A DNA stretch of 64,000 nucleotides from Kosakonia cowanii JCM 10956 = DSM 18146. GTDB lineage: Bacteria > Pseudomonadota > Gammaproteobacteria > Enterobacterales > Enterobacteriaceae. Shown in pieces: positions 1-9,891 of this stretch. Below the pieces are notes generated by a model that made no database searches, was not told the origin of the DNA, and was given only the letters and a program-made list of their open reading frames with translations. The stretch covers positions 1,178,001 to 1,242,000 of the forward strand of contig NZ_CP019445.1 in the NCBI RefSeq assembly GCF_001975225.1, read 5' to 3'. The stretch's first letter is position 1. Each line of letters opens with the position of its first letter. The translations under genes were made by a program, and so were the position numbers.

Positions 1-494
1 AAACGCTGTGCGCCAAAATAGTTGGGTACGCCCTGTTCCGCGATAGCCTTTAAACGTGATTCAACCTCTGAGCGGTCGCTTACTTCACGCAGCACCAGCG
101 TAAAGGCGTTGCCTTTCAGCGCGCCGAGACGCAGTTTGCGCTTATGGCGGGCATACTCCAGCACGTTGCAGCCTTCGAGCGTGAACTGGCTGAGATCCGG
201 CATACCATTACCCGGTACGCGGGCACAAAGCCACTGTTCCGTTACGGCATGCTTATCTTTTTGACCGGCGAAGCTCACTTCACGCACATGAATTTTAAGG
301 AATTTCGCTAAAGCGTCAGCAACAAAACGCGTATTGCAGCCATTTTTCAGAATTCGTACCAGAATATGCTCACCTTCGCCGTCTGGCTCGAAGCCCAGAT
401 CCTCCACCACGACGAAATCCTCCGGGCTGGCCTTCAGGATGCCACTGCCGCCAGGTTTGCCGTGCAGGAAGGTGAGATTATCAAATTCCGTCAT
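1..494 (-). CDS. truD: tRNA pseudouridine(13) synthase TruD, N-terminal part (cut by window edge)
   Basis: TruD converts uridine 13 of tRNA-Glu to pseudouridine. The visible 164 residues begin [16 protein letters not shown] and run off the left edge of the window, so the C-terminal half is missing. The family's catalytic aspartate is present as Asp80 in the motif GQKDKHA. The start codon overlaps the end of ispF as ATGA, so the two are translationally coupled at the end of the ftsB-ispD-ispF-truD operon, the usual enterobacterial arrangement. Identification rests on close residue-by-residue resemblance to E. coli TruD and on its neighbours. Confidence 0.95.
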   Translation of the reverse strand, partial: MTEFDNLTFLHGKPGGSGILKASPEDFVVVEDLGFEPDGEGEHILVRILKNGCNTRFVADALAKFLKIHVREVSFAGQKDKHAVTEQWLCARVPGNGMPDLSQFTLEGCNVLEYARHKRKLRLGALKGNAFTLVLREVSDRSEVESRLKAIAEQGVPNYFGAQR

Positions 495-970
495 TTCGCC
501 GCCTTCACTAACAGCGCCACCGCTTCACAGGCAATGCCTTCGCCGCGCCCGGTGAAACCGAGCTTCTCGGTTGTGGTGGCTTTGACGTTGACGTCATCCA
601 TATGGCAACCGAGATCTTCGGCGATAAAGACGCGCATCTGCGGAATATGCGGCAACATCTTCGGTGCCTGGGCGATGATGGTCACATCCACGTTGCCAAG
701 CGTATAGCCTTTGGCCTGAATGCGTCGCCAGGCTTCGCGCAGCAGCTCGCGGCTGTCCGCGCCTTTAAAAGCCGGGTCGGTATCCGGGAAGAGCTTACCA
801 ATATCCCCCAGCGCCGCCGCACCGAGAAGCGCATCGGTTAACGCATGCAGGGCGACATCGCCGTCGGAGTGCGCCAGCAGCCCCTGTTCATAGGGAATGC
901 GCACGCCGCCAATAATAATCGGGCCAGCGCCGCCAAAGGCGTGTACGTCAAAACCGTGTCCAATGCGCAT
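491..970 (-). CDS. ispF: 2-C-methyl-D-erythritol 2,4-cyclodiphosphate synthase IspF
   Basis: IspF makes MEcPP, releasing CMP, in the cytosolic non-mevalonate (MEP) isoprenoid pathway. The 159-residue protein has the family length. Its zinc ligands are visible as Asp8 and His10 in GHGFDVH, and His42. The start overlaps the ispD stop by one base (TAATG) and its own stop overlaps the truD start. IspD, the enzyme two steps earlier in the same pathway, is directly upstream. Nothing is unusual and the call is secure. Confidence 0.97.
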   Translation of the reverse strand: MRIGHGFDVHAFGGAGPIIIGGVRIPYEQGLLAHSDGDVALHALTDALLGAAALGDIGKLFPDTDPAFKGADSRELLREAWRRIQAKGYTLGNVDVTIIAQAPKMLPHIPQMRVFIAEDLGCHMDDVNVKATTTEKLGFTGRGEGIACEAVALLVKAAK

Positions 971-1680
971 TATGCTTTCTCCTGAAGGTCTGCATGGGTC
1001 AGATAAAATTCTGCGAGTCGTAAATCTTCGGGTCGGGTCACTTTAATATTATCCGCACGCCCGGCGACCAGCTCGGGATGATAGCCGCAATACTCCAGCG
1101 CCGAGGCTTCATCGGTGATGGTTGCGCCTTCATCTAACGCGCGGGTTAAGCAGTCGTGGAGTAACGCATGCGGGAAAAACTGCGGCGTCAGGGCGTGCCA
1201 GAGATCATTGCGCTCAACGGTATGAGCGATAGCGGTTTTGCCCGGCTCGGCGCGTTTCATGGTGTCACGCACCGGCGCGGCGAGGATGCCCCCGACCCGG
1301 CTGGTCTCACGCAGGGCGAGAAGTCGGTTGAGATCGTCCTGGTGCAGGCAGGGGCGTGCGGCGTCATGCACCAGCACCCACTGCGCACCGGCAGCGGCTT
1401 TCAGCCCGGCCAGCACCGAATCGGCACGTTCCGCACCGCCGTTTACCACCGTAATCTGCGGATGGTTGGCCAGAGGAAGCTGCGCGAAGCGTTCATCGCC
1501 CGCGCTGACGGCAATAATCACCCGGCTGACGCACGGGTGGGCGAGCAGCGCGGCGACCGCGTGCTCAAGGATGGTTTTATCGCCGATGGAGAGATACTGC
1601 TTTGGACATTCCGTTTGCATGCGGCGGCCGAATCCGGCGGCCGGCACCACGGCACAGACGTCCGGAATGAGTGTTGCCAT
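970..1680 (-). CDS. ispD: 2-C-methyl-D-erythritol 4-phosphate cytidylyltransferase IspD
   Basis: IspD couples CTP to MEP, giving CDP-methylerythritol, in the MEP isoprenoid pathway. The 236-residue protein carries the nucleotidyltransferase N-terminal signature around residues 13-29 (PAAGFGRRM, then the conserved Lys27 in PKQY). It has the E. coli length. It lies 18 bases after ftsB and overlaps ispF by one base, so ftsB-ispD-ispF-truD reads as one transcription unit. ATG start; no anomalies. Confidence 0.97.
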   Translation of the reverse strand: MATLIPDVCAVVPAAGFGRRMQTECPKQYLSIGDKTILEHAVAALLAHPCVSRVIIAVSAGDERFAQLPLANHPQITVVNGGAERADSVLAGLKAAAGAQWVLVHDAARPCLHQDDLNRLLALRETSRVGGILAAPVRDTMKRAEPGKTAIAHTVERNDLWHALTPQFFPHALLHDCLTRALDEGATITDEASALEYCGYHPELVAGRADNIKVTRPEDLRLAEFYLTHADLQEKA

Positions 1681-1698
1681 TCGTTAACCCGGGACTGT

Positions 1699-2037
1699 TT
1701 ATGGTCTAGTTTGCGTATTCTGCGTGTTTTGTGTGTTCTGCGCTGAGCCTGCCGCGCGCTTTGACGCGTCCGGCACCAGACGATAGAAGGTTTCGCCCGG
1801 TTTCGTCATGGTCAGCTCATTACGAGCACGCTCCTCGATCGCTTCCTGGCCGCCATTGAGATCGTCAATTTCGGCAAACAGCTGATCGTTGCGCGCTTTT
1901 AGTTTTGCGTTTGTCGCCTGCTGAGCCGCCACATCTTCGCTGACGCGGCCGTAGTCGTGCAGACCATTTTTGCCGAACCACAGCGAGTATTGCAGCCAGA
2001 CCAGCAAAGCCAGCAAAAGCAGCGTTAATTTACCCAT
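1699..2037 (-). CDS. ftsB: Cell division protein FtsB
   Basis: FtsB is a small bitopic inner-membrane protein that joins FtsL and FtsQ in the divisome and helps trigger septal peptidoglycan synthesis. The 112-residue product has a short cytoplasmic end, one membrane helix at about residues 4-20 and a periplasmic coiled coil at about 29-70. The core follows E. coli FtsB closely. The tail differs: after [11 protein letters not shown] come three tandem NTQ tripeptides, then TRP, making the protein about nine residues longer than the 103-residue E. coli protein. It leads the ftsB-ispD-ispF-truD unit. Confidence 0.95.
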   Translation of the reverse strand: MGKLTLLLLALLVWLQYSLWFGKNGLHDYGRVSEDVAAQQATNAKLKARNDQLFAEIDDLNGGQEAIEERARNELTMTKPGETFYRLVPDASKRAAGSAQNTQNTQNTQTRP

Positions 2038-2200
2038 CCTGCCCCCTGAAAAACGGCATCATCATCCCATAACTTTTCGTCAGACTCCACTTCGGGGCCG
2101 GGTGATACCGCGCAAGCGCCAGACTTTATCATAAATGTTGAGCAATCCGAACCCGGACACATTGCCTTAACAGGCGTTACACCTTGAAGTATGGCGCGCC

Positions 2201-2527
2201 TTAGCCCACCAGCCAGAGGAAAAGGAGGCCAAACATTGCCGCCACGCTGAGCAGCGTCGCCATACAGCTGTAACGCAGCCTACCATCAAGCAGCGAATGC
2301 AAGGCAATTCCCACCACCACCGAGACCGGCATCAGGGCGAGAAAAAAGGGCCAGGTATAGAGAAGAAAAAAGAGCGTGTTGGAGCCGTATAAAAGAAAAG
2401 GGATTGCCAGCGCCAGCAGCCATGCGACAAAGCCCACGATGGCACCCGGAAGCGACCATGTGGGTTCGTCGGCGGTCGGGGGAAGAGACGATGACCGCGG
2501 GAGGGTAATGTTGTGACTGTTACGCAT
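2201..2527 (-). CDS. ygbE: YgbE inner-membrane protein (DUF3561)
   Basis: This is a 108-residue membrane protein of unknown function, the counterpart of E. coli YgbE between cysC and ftsB. The start MRNSHNITL matches the E. coli N-terminus. An upstream in-frame alternative start would add only seven unrelated residues and was not chosen. After a polar N-terminal 25 residues come hydrophobic segments at roughly residues 30-50, 52-72 and 85-106, suggesting three membrane spans. The 163 bases between it and ftsB probably hold the ftsB promoter. No function can be given from sequence. Confidence 0.88.
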   Translation of the reverse strand: MRNSHNITLPRSSSLPPTADEPTWSLPGAIVGFVAWLLALAIPFLLYGSNTLFFLLYTWPFFLALMPVSVVVGIALHSLLDGRLRYSCMATLLSVAAMFGLLFLWLVG

Positions 2528-2636
2528 ATCTGATCCTGTTGCCTGCACGACCGGTAAACGCGATACACACCTGTTCAGACGGCGCGAAAAGCAAACTCGC
2601 TAAAGCCTGAAGAGTGGGTGTATCGCCAGTACCGTC

Positions 2637-3242
2637 TCAGGATCTGATAATATCTCCCTGCCGCAGCAGGTCTAATAATTGGCTGACCAAATTTGTTACC
2701 AATTGTTCGCCATCGAGGTGCACTTCCGGCGCTTCTGGCGCCTCATACACCGAATCAATGCCGGTGAAATTACGCAGCTCACCGGCGCGGGCTTTCTTGT
2801 ATAACCCTTTCGGATCGCGCGCTTCGCAAATCGCTAGTGGCGTATCGACAAACACCTCGATAAAGCGTCCAGCGCCGAGGCGTTCACGCACCATCTGCCG
2901 CTCGGCGCGATGGGGCGAAATAAAGGCGGTCAACACCACCAGCCCCGATTCGACCATCAGCTTCGCCACTTCGCCGACCCGGCGAATGTTCTCTTTACGA
3001 TCCGCATCGCTAAAGCCTAAATCGCTGCACAAGCCGTGACGCACGTTATCGCCATCGAGCAGATAGGTGCTGACGCCCGCGCGGTGCAGCGCCTCTTCCA
3101 GCGCCCCCGCGACGGTCGATTTACCGGAGCCGGAAAGCCCGGTAAACCAGAGCACAACCCCACGGTGACCGTGAAGCTGTTCGCGCTGCTGCGGCGTTAC
3201 CGGATGGGCATGCCAGACGACGTTTTCGTCATGCTGCGCCAT
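2637..3242 (-). CDS. cysC: Adenylyl-sulfate kinase CysC
   Basis: CysC phosphorylates APS to PAPS, the second activation step of assimilatory sulfate reduction, in the cytosol. The 201-residue protein has the P-loop GLSGSGKS at residues 35-42 and the phospho-acceptor Ser109 in [10 protein letters not shown]. Its start overlaps the cysN stop by one base (TAATG), so it is the last gene of the cysG-cysD-cysN-cysC operon. Family length, no defects. Confidence 0.97.
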   Translation of the reverse strand: MAQHDENVVWHAHPVTPQQREQLHGHRGVVLWFTGLSGSGKSTVAGALEEALHRAGVSTYLLDGDNVRHGLCSDLGFSDADRKENIRRVGEVAKLMVESGLVVLTAFISPHRAERQMVRERLGAGRFIEVFVDTPLAICEARDPKGLYKKARAGELRNFTGIDSVYEAPEAPEVHLDGEQLVTNLVSQLLDLLRQGDIIRS

Positions 3243-4669
3243 TACTTGCCTCCCAGCAGATCGCGCGCGCCCCAGTGCGGGAAGTGTTTACGCACCAGCT
3301 GGTTCAGCTCCAGCTCAAAGGCGCTGAACTCCGACGGCACAACCTGCGCATCGGTGTGTACTTCACGCACCATGCCGGCGCCAACGGTGACGTTGCTCAG
3401 GCGATCGATAAAGATCATTCCGCCGGTCACCGGGTTCTGCTGATAAGGGTCGAGGGTCAGCGGCTCATCAAAGGTGACGTCGACCAGCCCGATACCGTTC
3501 AGCGGCAGATTTTCCACTTCGCGCTGGGTCAGGTTGTTGATATCCACCTGGTACTGCACGGCGTCGATGCGCGCGCGGGTTTTCTTACCTGCCACTTTGA
3601 CCTCAAAACTCTGGCCCGCCTGCAACGGCTGCTCCGCCATCCACACCACATCCAGCGAGGCGCGTTGAACCGATGGCAGTGTTTCCTGCGCGTCGAGGAT
3701 CAGATCGCCGCGGCTGATATCAATCTCATCTTTCAGCACGAGGGTGATCGCTTCGCCCGCGCCCGCTTCCTGCAGATCGCCATCAAAGGTGACGATACGT
3801 GCGATGGTTGACTCCACACCCGACGGCAGCACTTTGATGCGCTGCCCGACCTTGACCACGCCGGAGGCCAGCGTGCCGGAGAAACCGCGAAAATCGAGGT
3901 TCGGACGGTTAACATACTGCACCGGGAAGCGCATCGGCTGGCTCTCTACCACGCGTTTGATTTCAACGGTTTCGAGCATCTCCAGCAGCGTCGGGCCGCT
4001 GTACCACGTCATCTTGTCACTCTGGCTGGCAACGTTGTCGCCCTCCAGCGCCGAGAGCGGCACAAAGCGAATATCGAGATCGCCCGGCAACTGTTCGGCA
4101 AAGGTGAGGTAATCCTGGCGAATAGAATCGAAGGTCGCTTCGCTGAACTCCACCAGATCCATCTTGTTCACCGCCACCACCAGGTTTTTTATGCCAAGCA
4201 GCGTGGAGATAAAGCTGTGGCGGCGGGTCTGATCCAGCACGCCTTTGCGCGCATCGATCAGCAGGATCGCCAGATCGCAGGTGGAGGCACCGGTCGCCAT
4301 ATTGCGGGTGTACTGCTCATGCCCCGGCGTGTCGGCAATAATAAATTTGCGCTTCTCGGTGGAGAAGTAACGATACGCCACGTCAATGGTAATGCCCTGC
4401 TCGCGCTCGGCCTGCAGGCCATCCACCAGCAGCGCAAGATCGAGTTTCTCGCCCTGGGTGCCGTGGCGTTTGCTGTCATTGTGCAGCGTTGAGAGCTGAT
4501 CTTCGTAGATCTGGCGAGTGTCGTGCAGCAGGCGGCCGATCAGCGTGCTCTTGCCGTCATCGACGCTGCCGCAGGTGAGAAAACGCAGCAGGCTTTTGTG
4601 TTGCTGGGCATGCAGGTACGCTTCGACGCCGCCTTCATCCGCAATTTGTTGTGCAATAGTGGTGTTCAT
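3242..4669 (-). CDS. cysN: Sulfate adenylyltransferase subunit 1 (GTPase) CysN
   Basis: CysN is the regulatory GTPase subunit of ATP sulfurylase. GTP hydrolysis drives APS synthesis by its partner CysD. The 475-residue protein is an EF-Tu-like GTPase, with the G1 motif GSVDDGKS at residues 34-41, followed by DTPGHEQ (G3) and NKMD (G4), then beta-barrel domains. It sits nine bases downstream of cysD and overlaps cysC by one base. The length equals E. coli CysN. Confidence 0.97.
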   Translation of the reverse strand: MNTTIAQQIADEGGVEAYLHAQQHKSLLRFLTCGSVDDGKSTLIGRLLHDTRQIYEDQLSTLHNDSKRHGTQGEKLDLALLVDGLQAEREQGITIDVAYRYFSTEKRKFIIADTPGHEQYTRNMATGASTCDLAILLIDARKGVLDQTRRHSFISTLLGIKNLVVAVNKMDLVEFSEATFDSIRQDYLTFAEQLPGDLDIRFVPLSALEGDNVASQSDKMTWYSGPTLLEMLETVEIKRVVESQPMRFPVQYVNRPNLDFRGFSGTLASGVVKVGQRIKVLPSGVESTIARIVTFDGDLQEAGAGEAITLVLKDEIDISRGDLILDAQETLPSVQRASLDVVWMAEQPLQAGQSFEVKVAGKKTRARIDAVQYQVDINNLTQREVENLPLNGIGLVDVTFDEPLTLDPYQQNPVTGGMIFIDRLSNVTVGAGMVREVHTDAQVVPSEFSAFELELNQLVRKHFPHWGARDLLGGK

Positions 4670-4678
4670 GGCGGCTCC

Positions 4679-5587
4679 TTAGAAATAACCCTGGCGTTTT
4701 TTCAGCTCCATCGAGCCGGCCTGGTCGCGGTCGATCACGCGTCCCTGACGCTCGCTGGTGGTTGAGATCAGCATCTCTTCGATGATCTCCGGCAGCGTCT
4801 GCGCGTGGGACTCCACCGCGCCGGTCAGCGGCCAGCAGCCGAGGGTACGGAAACGCACCATGCGTTTTTCAATCACTTCGCCCGGCTGCAAATCGATACG
4901 GTCATCGTCGATCATCATCAGCATGCCGTCGCGCTCCAGTACCGGTCGCTCGGCGGCCAGATAGAGCGGCACGATCTCAATATTTTCCAGGAAGATGTAC
5001 TGCCAGATATCCAGCTCGGTCCAGTTGGAGAGCGGGAAAACGCGGATGCTTTCGCCTTTGTTGATCTGGCCGTTGTAGTTATGCCACAGCTCCGGACGCT
5101 GGTTTTTCGGGTCCCAGCGGTGAAAACGGTCGCGGAAGGAGTAGATACGCTCTTTGGCGCGCGACTTCTCTTCGTCACGGCGCGCGCCGCCAAATGCGGC
5201 GTCAAAACCATATTTGTTCAGCGCCTGCTTCAGTCCTTCGGTTTTCATAATGTCGGTGTGTTTCGCGCTGCCGTGCACGAACGGGTTAATACCCATCGCC
5301 ACCCCTTCCGGGTTTTTATGCACCAGCAGCTCACAGCCGTAGGCTTTGGCGGTACGGTCGCGGAATTCATACATCTCGCGGAATTTCCAGCCGGTATCGA
5401 CATGCAGCAGCGGAAACGGCAGCGTGCCCGGATAGAAGGCCTTACGCGCCAGATGCAGCATCACGCTGGAGTCTTTGCCGATGGAGTACATCATCACCGG
5501 ATTGGCAAACTCGGCGGCCACTTCGCGAATGATATGGATGCTTTCCGCCTCCAGTTGTCGCAGGTGAGTGAGTCGTTTTTCGTCCAT
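4679..5587 (-). CDS. cysD: Sulfate adenylyltransferase subunit 2 CysD
   Basis: CysD is the catalytic subunit of ATP sulfurylase (ATP + sulfate to APS + PPi). The 302 residues match E. coli CysD in length and almost throughout in sequence. The PP-loop SIGKDS lies at residues 35-40. It is nine bases downstream of the siroheme synthase gene and nine upstream of cysN, all on one strand, so sulfate activation and the cofactor of sulfite reductase are co-transcribed. CysB control is expected from the family but no box was verified. Confidence 0.97.
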   Translation of the reverse strand: MDEKRLTHLRQLEAESIHIIREVAAEFANPVMMYSIGKDSSVMLHLARKAFYPGTLPFPLLHVDTGWKFREMYEFRDRTAKAYGCELLVHKNPEGVAMGINPFVHGSAKHTDIMKTEGLKQALNKYGFDAAFGGARRDEEKSRAKERIYSFRDRFHRWDPKNQRPELWHNYNGQINKGESIRVFPLSNWTELDIWQYIFLENIEIVPLYLAAERPVLERDGMLMMIDDDRIDLQPGEVIEKRMVRFRTLGCWPLTGAVESHAQTLPEIIEEMLISTTSERQGRVIDRDQAGSMELKKRQGYF

Positions 5588-5596
5588 ATCCCTTCC

Positions 5597-7012
5597 TTAA
5601 GCCAGATTAATCACGGAAGCGTCAAACGCCGCCGTGGCTGTCGTTTGCTGGAACCAGGCCAGTTCGCGATGAAGCGCAACCACTTCACCCACCACTAACA
5701 GGGCGGGCATCGGCGCGCCTGTAGCCAGTTCCTCAAGTTGTTCTAATGTGCCGGTAGTAATTTGTTGATCGGCACGCGTGCCGCGGGAGATCACCGCCAC
5801 CGGCGTGGTGCGCTCACGCCCGTGGGCAATCAGCTGTGCGCTGATCTCGGCCGCTTTCATGGTGCCCATATAGATCGCCAGCGTCTGGCGGCTTTGCGCC
5901 AGCTGCGACCAGTCGAACGGCGCGCTGTCGGCTTTGTAGTGGCCGGTCACGAAGGTGACGCTCTGGGCGAAATCCCGGTGCGTCAGCGGAATACCGGCAT
6001 ACGCCGTCGCGCCCGATGCCGCAGTGACGCCCGGCACCACCTGGAACGGAATGCCCGCTTCAGCCGCCGCCTGTAGCTCTTCGCCACCGCGACCAAAGAT
6101 AAAGGGATCGCCGCCTTTCAGGCGCACCACGGTTTTCCCCTCCTGCGCCGCTTCTACAAGCATGCGATTGGTTTCGTGCTGCGGCACCGCATGCACGCCC
6201 GCCCGTTTACCAACGCAGATCTTCTCCGCGTCGCGGCGGGTTAACTCCAGCACCGCATCGCTCACCAGATGGTCGTAAAAGACCACATCGGCCTGCTGCA
6301 TCACCTGCAAACCGCGCAGGGTGAGCAAGCCCGCATCGCCCGGCCCGGCACCGACGAGAATGATCTCGCCGCTGGCCGACCCCGGCTGTTGTAACTCTGC
6401 TTCCAGCGCCCGCTCAGCCGCAGGCTCATCGCCTGCCGCCATCAGGCTGGCAAAACGCCCGCGAAAGGCGCTCTCCCAGAAGCGACGGCGATCGTCGGTG
6501 GTGCGGCGAAACGCTTTGATGCGCGTGCGCCAGCGCCCGGCCACAGCCGCCATCCGCCCGAGATTACCCGGCAGCAGCGCCTCAATCTTTTCACGCAGCA
6601 GACGCGCCAGCACCGGTGCATTGCCGCCGGAGGAGATAGCGACGATCAGCGGCGAACGGTCAACAATAGAGGGGAAAATAAAGGAGCAGAGCGGCTGATC
6701 GTCCACCACGTTAACCAGCCGATGGCGCGCGTTGGCGGCGTCAAATACCCGGCGGTTGAGGGCTGCATCGTTGGTAGCCGCAATCACCAGAAACACCGCA
6801 TCAAGCTGCGACTCATCAAACTCCGTAGCTATCCAGTGAACGGCCTGCTCATCGGCAAGCTGTTGCAGTTGCGGATCGAGTCGTCTGGCCACTATCTGTA
6901 CGTGCGCGCCCGCACGGCGCAAAAAGGTGATTTTGCGCGCGGCAATTTCACCGCCGCCAATCACTAAAACAGGGCGGTCTTTTACAGCAGCAAACAGAGG
7001 CAGGTAATCCAC
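5597..7012 (-). CDS. cysG: Siroheme synthase CysG (second-type copy linked to cysDNC)
   Basis: This trifunctional enzyme makes siroheme from uroporphyrinogen III. An N-terminal NAD-dependent dehydrogenase/ferrochelatase carries the nucleotide motif IGGGE at residues 18-22, Asp104 and Ser128. A C-terminal SAM methyltransferase starts near residue 216 ([15 protein letters not shown]) and contains the motif [15 protein letters not shown]. The chosen GTG start gives MDYLPLF, 471 residues; a GTG five codons upstream is possible. E. coli has its only cysG beside nirBDC. This diverged, longer form upstream of cysD resembles the second siroheme synthase of Klebsiella and Serratia. It supplies the cofactor for sulfite reductase. 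Confidence 0.93.
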   Translation of the reverse strand: MDYLPLFAAVKDRPVLVIGGGEIAARKITFLRRAGAHVQIVARRLDPQLQQLADEQAVHWIATEFDESQLDAVFLVIAATNDAALNRRVFDAANARHRLVNVVDDQPLCSFIFPSIVDRSPLIVAISSGGNAPVLARLLREKIEALLPGNLGRMAAVAGRWRTRIKAFRRTTDDRRRFWESAFRGRFASLMAAGDEPAAERALEAELQQPGSASGEIILVGAGPGDAGLLTLRGLQVMQQADVVFYDHLVSDAVLELTRRDAEKICVGKRAGVHAVPQHETNRMLVEAAQEGKTVVRLKGGDPFIFGRGGEELQAAAEAGIPFQVVPGVTAASGATAYAGIPLTHRDFAQSVTFVTGHYKADSAPFDWSQLAQSRQTLAIYMGTMKAAEISAQLIAHGRERTTPVAVISRGTRADQQITTGTLEQLEELATGAPMPALLVVGEVVALHRELAWFQQTTATAAFDASVINLA

Positions 7013-7248
7013 AACGTTGTAACTCACTCACAGCCAGCAATAGGGGGACTATAGGGGGCGCGTTAGAACGAATGAAATTACGAATTGGAATGAGTAGTTC
7101 CGCAAAAGAATAAAGGCCTGGGAAAGCTCATACCAAAAAGTGCTTAAGGTGAGATTTTTCGCATGGTTAACGACAAATGAAATTGTGCAAACTCCGTCAC
7201 AGTTTCATACTAAGCCCGTTTAAAATCTTGCTGCATAAAGGACTCACT

Positions 7249-8286
7249 ATGTTTTCCGCATTGCGCCTCCGTACCGCTGCCCTGGCGCTCGGCGTATGCT
7301 TTATCCTTCCGGTTGCTGCCCGCTCTTCCCAACCCGGTGACATGGCAAATGAACAGGCGCGACATATCGCCAGCCTCTTTCCCGGCCGCATGACCGGCAC
7401 GCCAGCCGAAATGCTCAGCGCGGACTATCTCCAGCAGCAGTTTTCCCAGATGGGTTATCAGAGCGATATCCGTAAGTTCAAAACCCGCTACCGCTACAGC
7501 ACCAAAGATAATCAGCAGAGCTGGCAGAATGTGACCGGCAGTTCGGTGATCGCCGCCCATGAAGGGCGCGTGCCACAGCAGATTATCGTGATGGCGCATC
7601 TTGATACCTACGCGCCGCAAAGCGATGCCGATGTTGACAACAACCTGGGTGGCTTAACGTTGCAGGGCATTGATGACAATGCCGCGGCGCTTGGCGTCAT
7701 GCTTGAGCTGGCGCAGGCGCTGAAAACGACGCCGACGGAGTACACCGTGCGCTTTGTCGCCACCAGCGGCGAAGAGGAGGGCCAGCTTGGCGCGAAGAGC
7801 TTTCTCGATCGCATGAGCGAGAAAGAGCGCAAAAACACCCTGCTGGTGATTAACCTCAATAACCTGATCGTCGGCGACAAACTCTATTTTACCAGCGGGA
7901 AAAATACCCCGGCCTCGGTGCGCAAACTGACGCGCGACCGCGCGCTGGCGATTGCCCGCTCGCACGGCATTCAGGCGTTAAGCGCCCCGGCGGGCGCGGA
8001 GAAGCGCAGCGCCTGCTGCCATGACGCACAGGTGTTTGATAATGCGATGATCCCGGTGCTGTCGGTGGAAGCCGCCAACTGGTCTCTGGGGAATAAAGAT
8101 GGCGCTCAGCAGCGGGCAAAGTCGAAGGCGTTTCCGGATGGCGTGAGCTATCACCGCGCGCGGCTTGATAACCAGATCTATATCGATAAAGCGCTGCCGG
8201 GGCGAATTGAACACCGCAGCCGCGATGTGATGCGGATTATGCTGCCGCTGGTCAAAGAGTTAGCCAGGACGGGAAATAAAAAATAA
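7249..8286 (+). CDS. iap: Alkaline phosphatase isozyme conversion aminopeptidase Iap
   Basis: Iap is a periplasmic M28-family zinc aminopeptidase that trims the N-terminal arginine of alkaline phosphatase subunits in E. coli. The start MFSALRLRT has a good ribosome site (AAAGGA) and gives 345 residues, the E. coli length; an upstream in-frame ATG at 7177 lacks support. Residues 1-23 form a signal peptide. Metal-site motifs appear in order: MAHLDTY, GIDDNAAALG, SGEEEGQLG, and a late CCHDAQVFD. It is divergent from cysG. In E. coli the CRISPR locus lies just downstream; here rlmM follows instead. Confidence 0.93.
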   Translation: MFSALRLRTAALALGVCFILPVAARSSQPGDMANEQARHIASLFPGRMTGTPAEMLSADYLQQQFSQMGYQSDIRKFKTRYRYSTKDNQQSWQNVTGSSVIAAHEGRVPQQIIVMAHLDTYAPQSDADVDNNLGGLTLQGIDDNAAALGVMLELAQALKTTPTEYTVRFVATSGEEEGQLGAKSFLDRMSEKERKNTLLVINLNNLIVGDKLYFTSGKNTPASVRKLTRDRALAIARSHGIQALSAPAGAEKRSACCHDAQVFDNAMIPVLSVEAANWSLGNKDGAQQRAKSKAFPDGVSYHRARLDNQIYIDKALPGRIEHRSRDVMRIMLPLVKELARTGNKK

Positions 8287-8362
8287 GCCAGCAGGTTGTA
8301 GTTGCAGGCTATCTGAACAGGAGCAGTACGCAAGGGTCTGAGCACCGCTCCGTTTAGAAGAA

Positions 8363-9463
8363 TTAACGCTCGTCCCTGCGTCCACCCACTGCCGCCCACA
8401 TTCTGCGAATATGAACCGTCACCTCTTCACGATCGTGATAGAGCTGACGCGCCTGGATCTGCGCGGCGATGCCGTGCTCATCCAGCTGCTGCTGGATATA
8501 GGCGAGATTGTTGGAGACCTCTTCATAGCGCTTCTTCATCGGCAGCTTGAGGTTAAAGATGGTTTCACGACACCACCCTTCTGTTAACCACTGCGCCATC
8601 AGCGCCGCCACTTTAGCTGGTTTTTCAACCATATCGCACACCATCCAGGAGATGTTGCTGCGCGTCGGGCGATAGCGGAAACCATCTTCGCGCAGCCAGG
8701 TCACCTGGCCGGTATCCATCAGGCTCTGCGCCATCGGGCCGTTATCCACGGACGAGACCCACATGTTGCGCTTCACCAGTTGGTAGGTCCAGCCGCCAGG
8801 GCAGGCCCCAAGGTCAACGGCGTACATGCCGTTCGCCAGGCGTTCATCCCACTCATCGGCAGGAATAAAGACGTGAAACGCCTCTTCCAGCTTCAGCGTC
8901 GAGCGGCTCGGCGCATCGGACGGGAACTTCAGGCGCGGAATGCCCATATAGAAAGGCGAGTTGTTATAAGAGTAGGAGTAGCCGGTGTAGCAGCAGCCTG
9001 GTGCAATAAAGAAGATATGCACCACCGGGCGGCTCGCCGAGTCGCTGCGCGCGAGGATGCCCGCTTCACGCAGCGCACCGCGCAGCGGGACGGTGAACTT
9101 ACGGCAGAACTTCATCAGCTCTTTGCTTTCGTTAGTGTCGGCCACTTCAACGCGCAGATCGCCGCCCTTCTCCACCACGCCCTGCAGCATGCCGACGATC
9201 GGCGTAATGCGATCATCCGGCGGCAGGTCGCGCAGCAGTTCCCCGACGACAAACATCTGGCGGGCAAAAATCAGCGAGCTGAACGGCAGCTCGCGCGCCA
9301 GTTTGTCGGCATCTTCTTGCTGATAGCACTCAAAAATGACATAGCCCGCGTTCTCTTTCACGCGAGCGAAACCGAACACGTTCTGACGTCCGGCTTTATC
9401 GGTAATTTCGGCTGCACACTCTTTCTCAAAACCCGGGCGGCACAGCAATACCACTTTATTCAT
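8363..9463 (-). CDS. rlmM: 23S rRNA 2'-O-ribose C2498 methyltransferase RlmM
   Basis: RlmM methylates the 2'-OH of C2498 in 23S rRNA using SAM. The product has 366 residues from [15 protein letters not shown]. Two upstream codons beginning TTG are in frame but not conserved, and the ATG has AGGGG in front. An N-terminal THUMP-like region is followed by a Rossmann methyltransferase fold with the SAM motif [13 protein letters not shown]. The last residues [11 protein letters not shown] match E. coli exactly. It overlaps the end of ygdD by eight bases, as in E. coli. Confidence 0.96.
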   Translation of the reverse strand: MNKVVLLCRPGFEKECAAEITDKAGRQNVFGFARVKENAGYVIFECYQQEDADKLARELPFSSLIFARQMFVVGELLRDLPPDDRITPIVGMLQGVVEKGGDLRVEVADTNESKELMKFCRKFTVPLRGALREAGILARSDSASRPVVHIFFIAPGCCYTGYSYSYNNSPFYMGIPRLKFPSDAPSRSTLKLEEAFHVFIPADEWDERLANGMYAVDLGACPGGWTYQLVKRNMWVSSVDNGPMAQSLMDTGQVTWLREDGFRYRPTRSNISWMVCDMVEKPAKVAALMAQWLTEGWCRETIFNLKLPMKKRYEEVSNNLAYIQQQLDEHGIAAQIQARQLYHDREEVTVHIRRMWAAVGGRRDER

Positions 9464-9851
9464 GAACAACGCCCCTACGTTTCAGACGAATTGCGCCAAT
9501 TAACATTAATGCCCAGCCGATTAAGAAGCAGACGCCGCCGACCGGGGTAACAAACGCCCACAGGCGTAAATGGGAGAGCGCGAGGCAATAGAGGCTACCG
9601 CTGAACAGCACGGTGCCGAGCGCCAGGAACACGCTGCTCCAGTAAAACCAGATGCTGATGCGGCGCTGCATCGCCACCGCAAGACCGAACACCGCTAAGG
9701 TGTGGAACGCCTGATACTCAAGGCCGGTCTGGATCCAGCTCATCTCGGTGACGCCGAGTGACTTGCTTAACACGTGCGCGCCGAATGCGCCCAACGCGAC
9801 AAAGATAAAACCGCTTATTGCGGCGAAAATCAGCATAAACCGGCTGGTCAT
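9456..9851 (-). CDS. ygdD: YgdD inner-membrane protein (DUF423)
   Basis: This 131-residue polytopic membrane protein of the DUF423 family has no established function. Four hydrophobic helices are visible, at about residues 5-27, 46-62, 68-93 and 98-122. The motif LGAFGAH near the N-terminus is typical of the family. It overlaps the rlmM start and follows gcvA by 40 bases, so gcvA-ygdD-rlmM may be co-transcribed. The length is identical to E. coli YgdD. Confidence 0.93.
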   Translation of the reverse strand: MTSRFMLIFAAISGFIFVALGAFGAHVLSKSLGVTEMSWIQTGLEYQAFHTLAVFGLAVAMQRRISIWFYWSSVFLALGTVLFSGSLYCLALSHLRLWAFVTPVGGVCFLIGWALMLIGAIRLKRRGVVHE

Positions 9852-9891
9852 GTTACTTCCCCAAGAGTCATACGCGCCCTGCGCGCGCGAA

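Noticed and set aside
7177..7248. Upstream in-frame ATG for iap
   Set aside because: It would put 24 non-hydrophobic residues before a normal signal peptide. The ATG at 7249 has the ribosome site and the family length.
8287..8362. CRISPR array downstream of iap, as in E. coli
   Set aside because: The gap is only 76 bases and contains no repeats.
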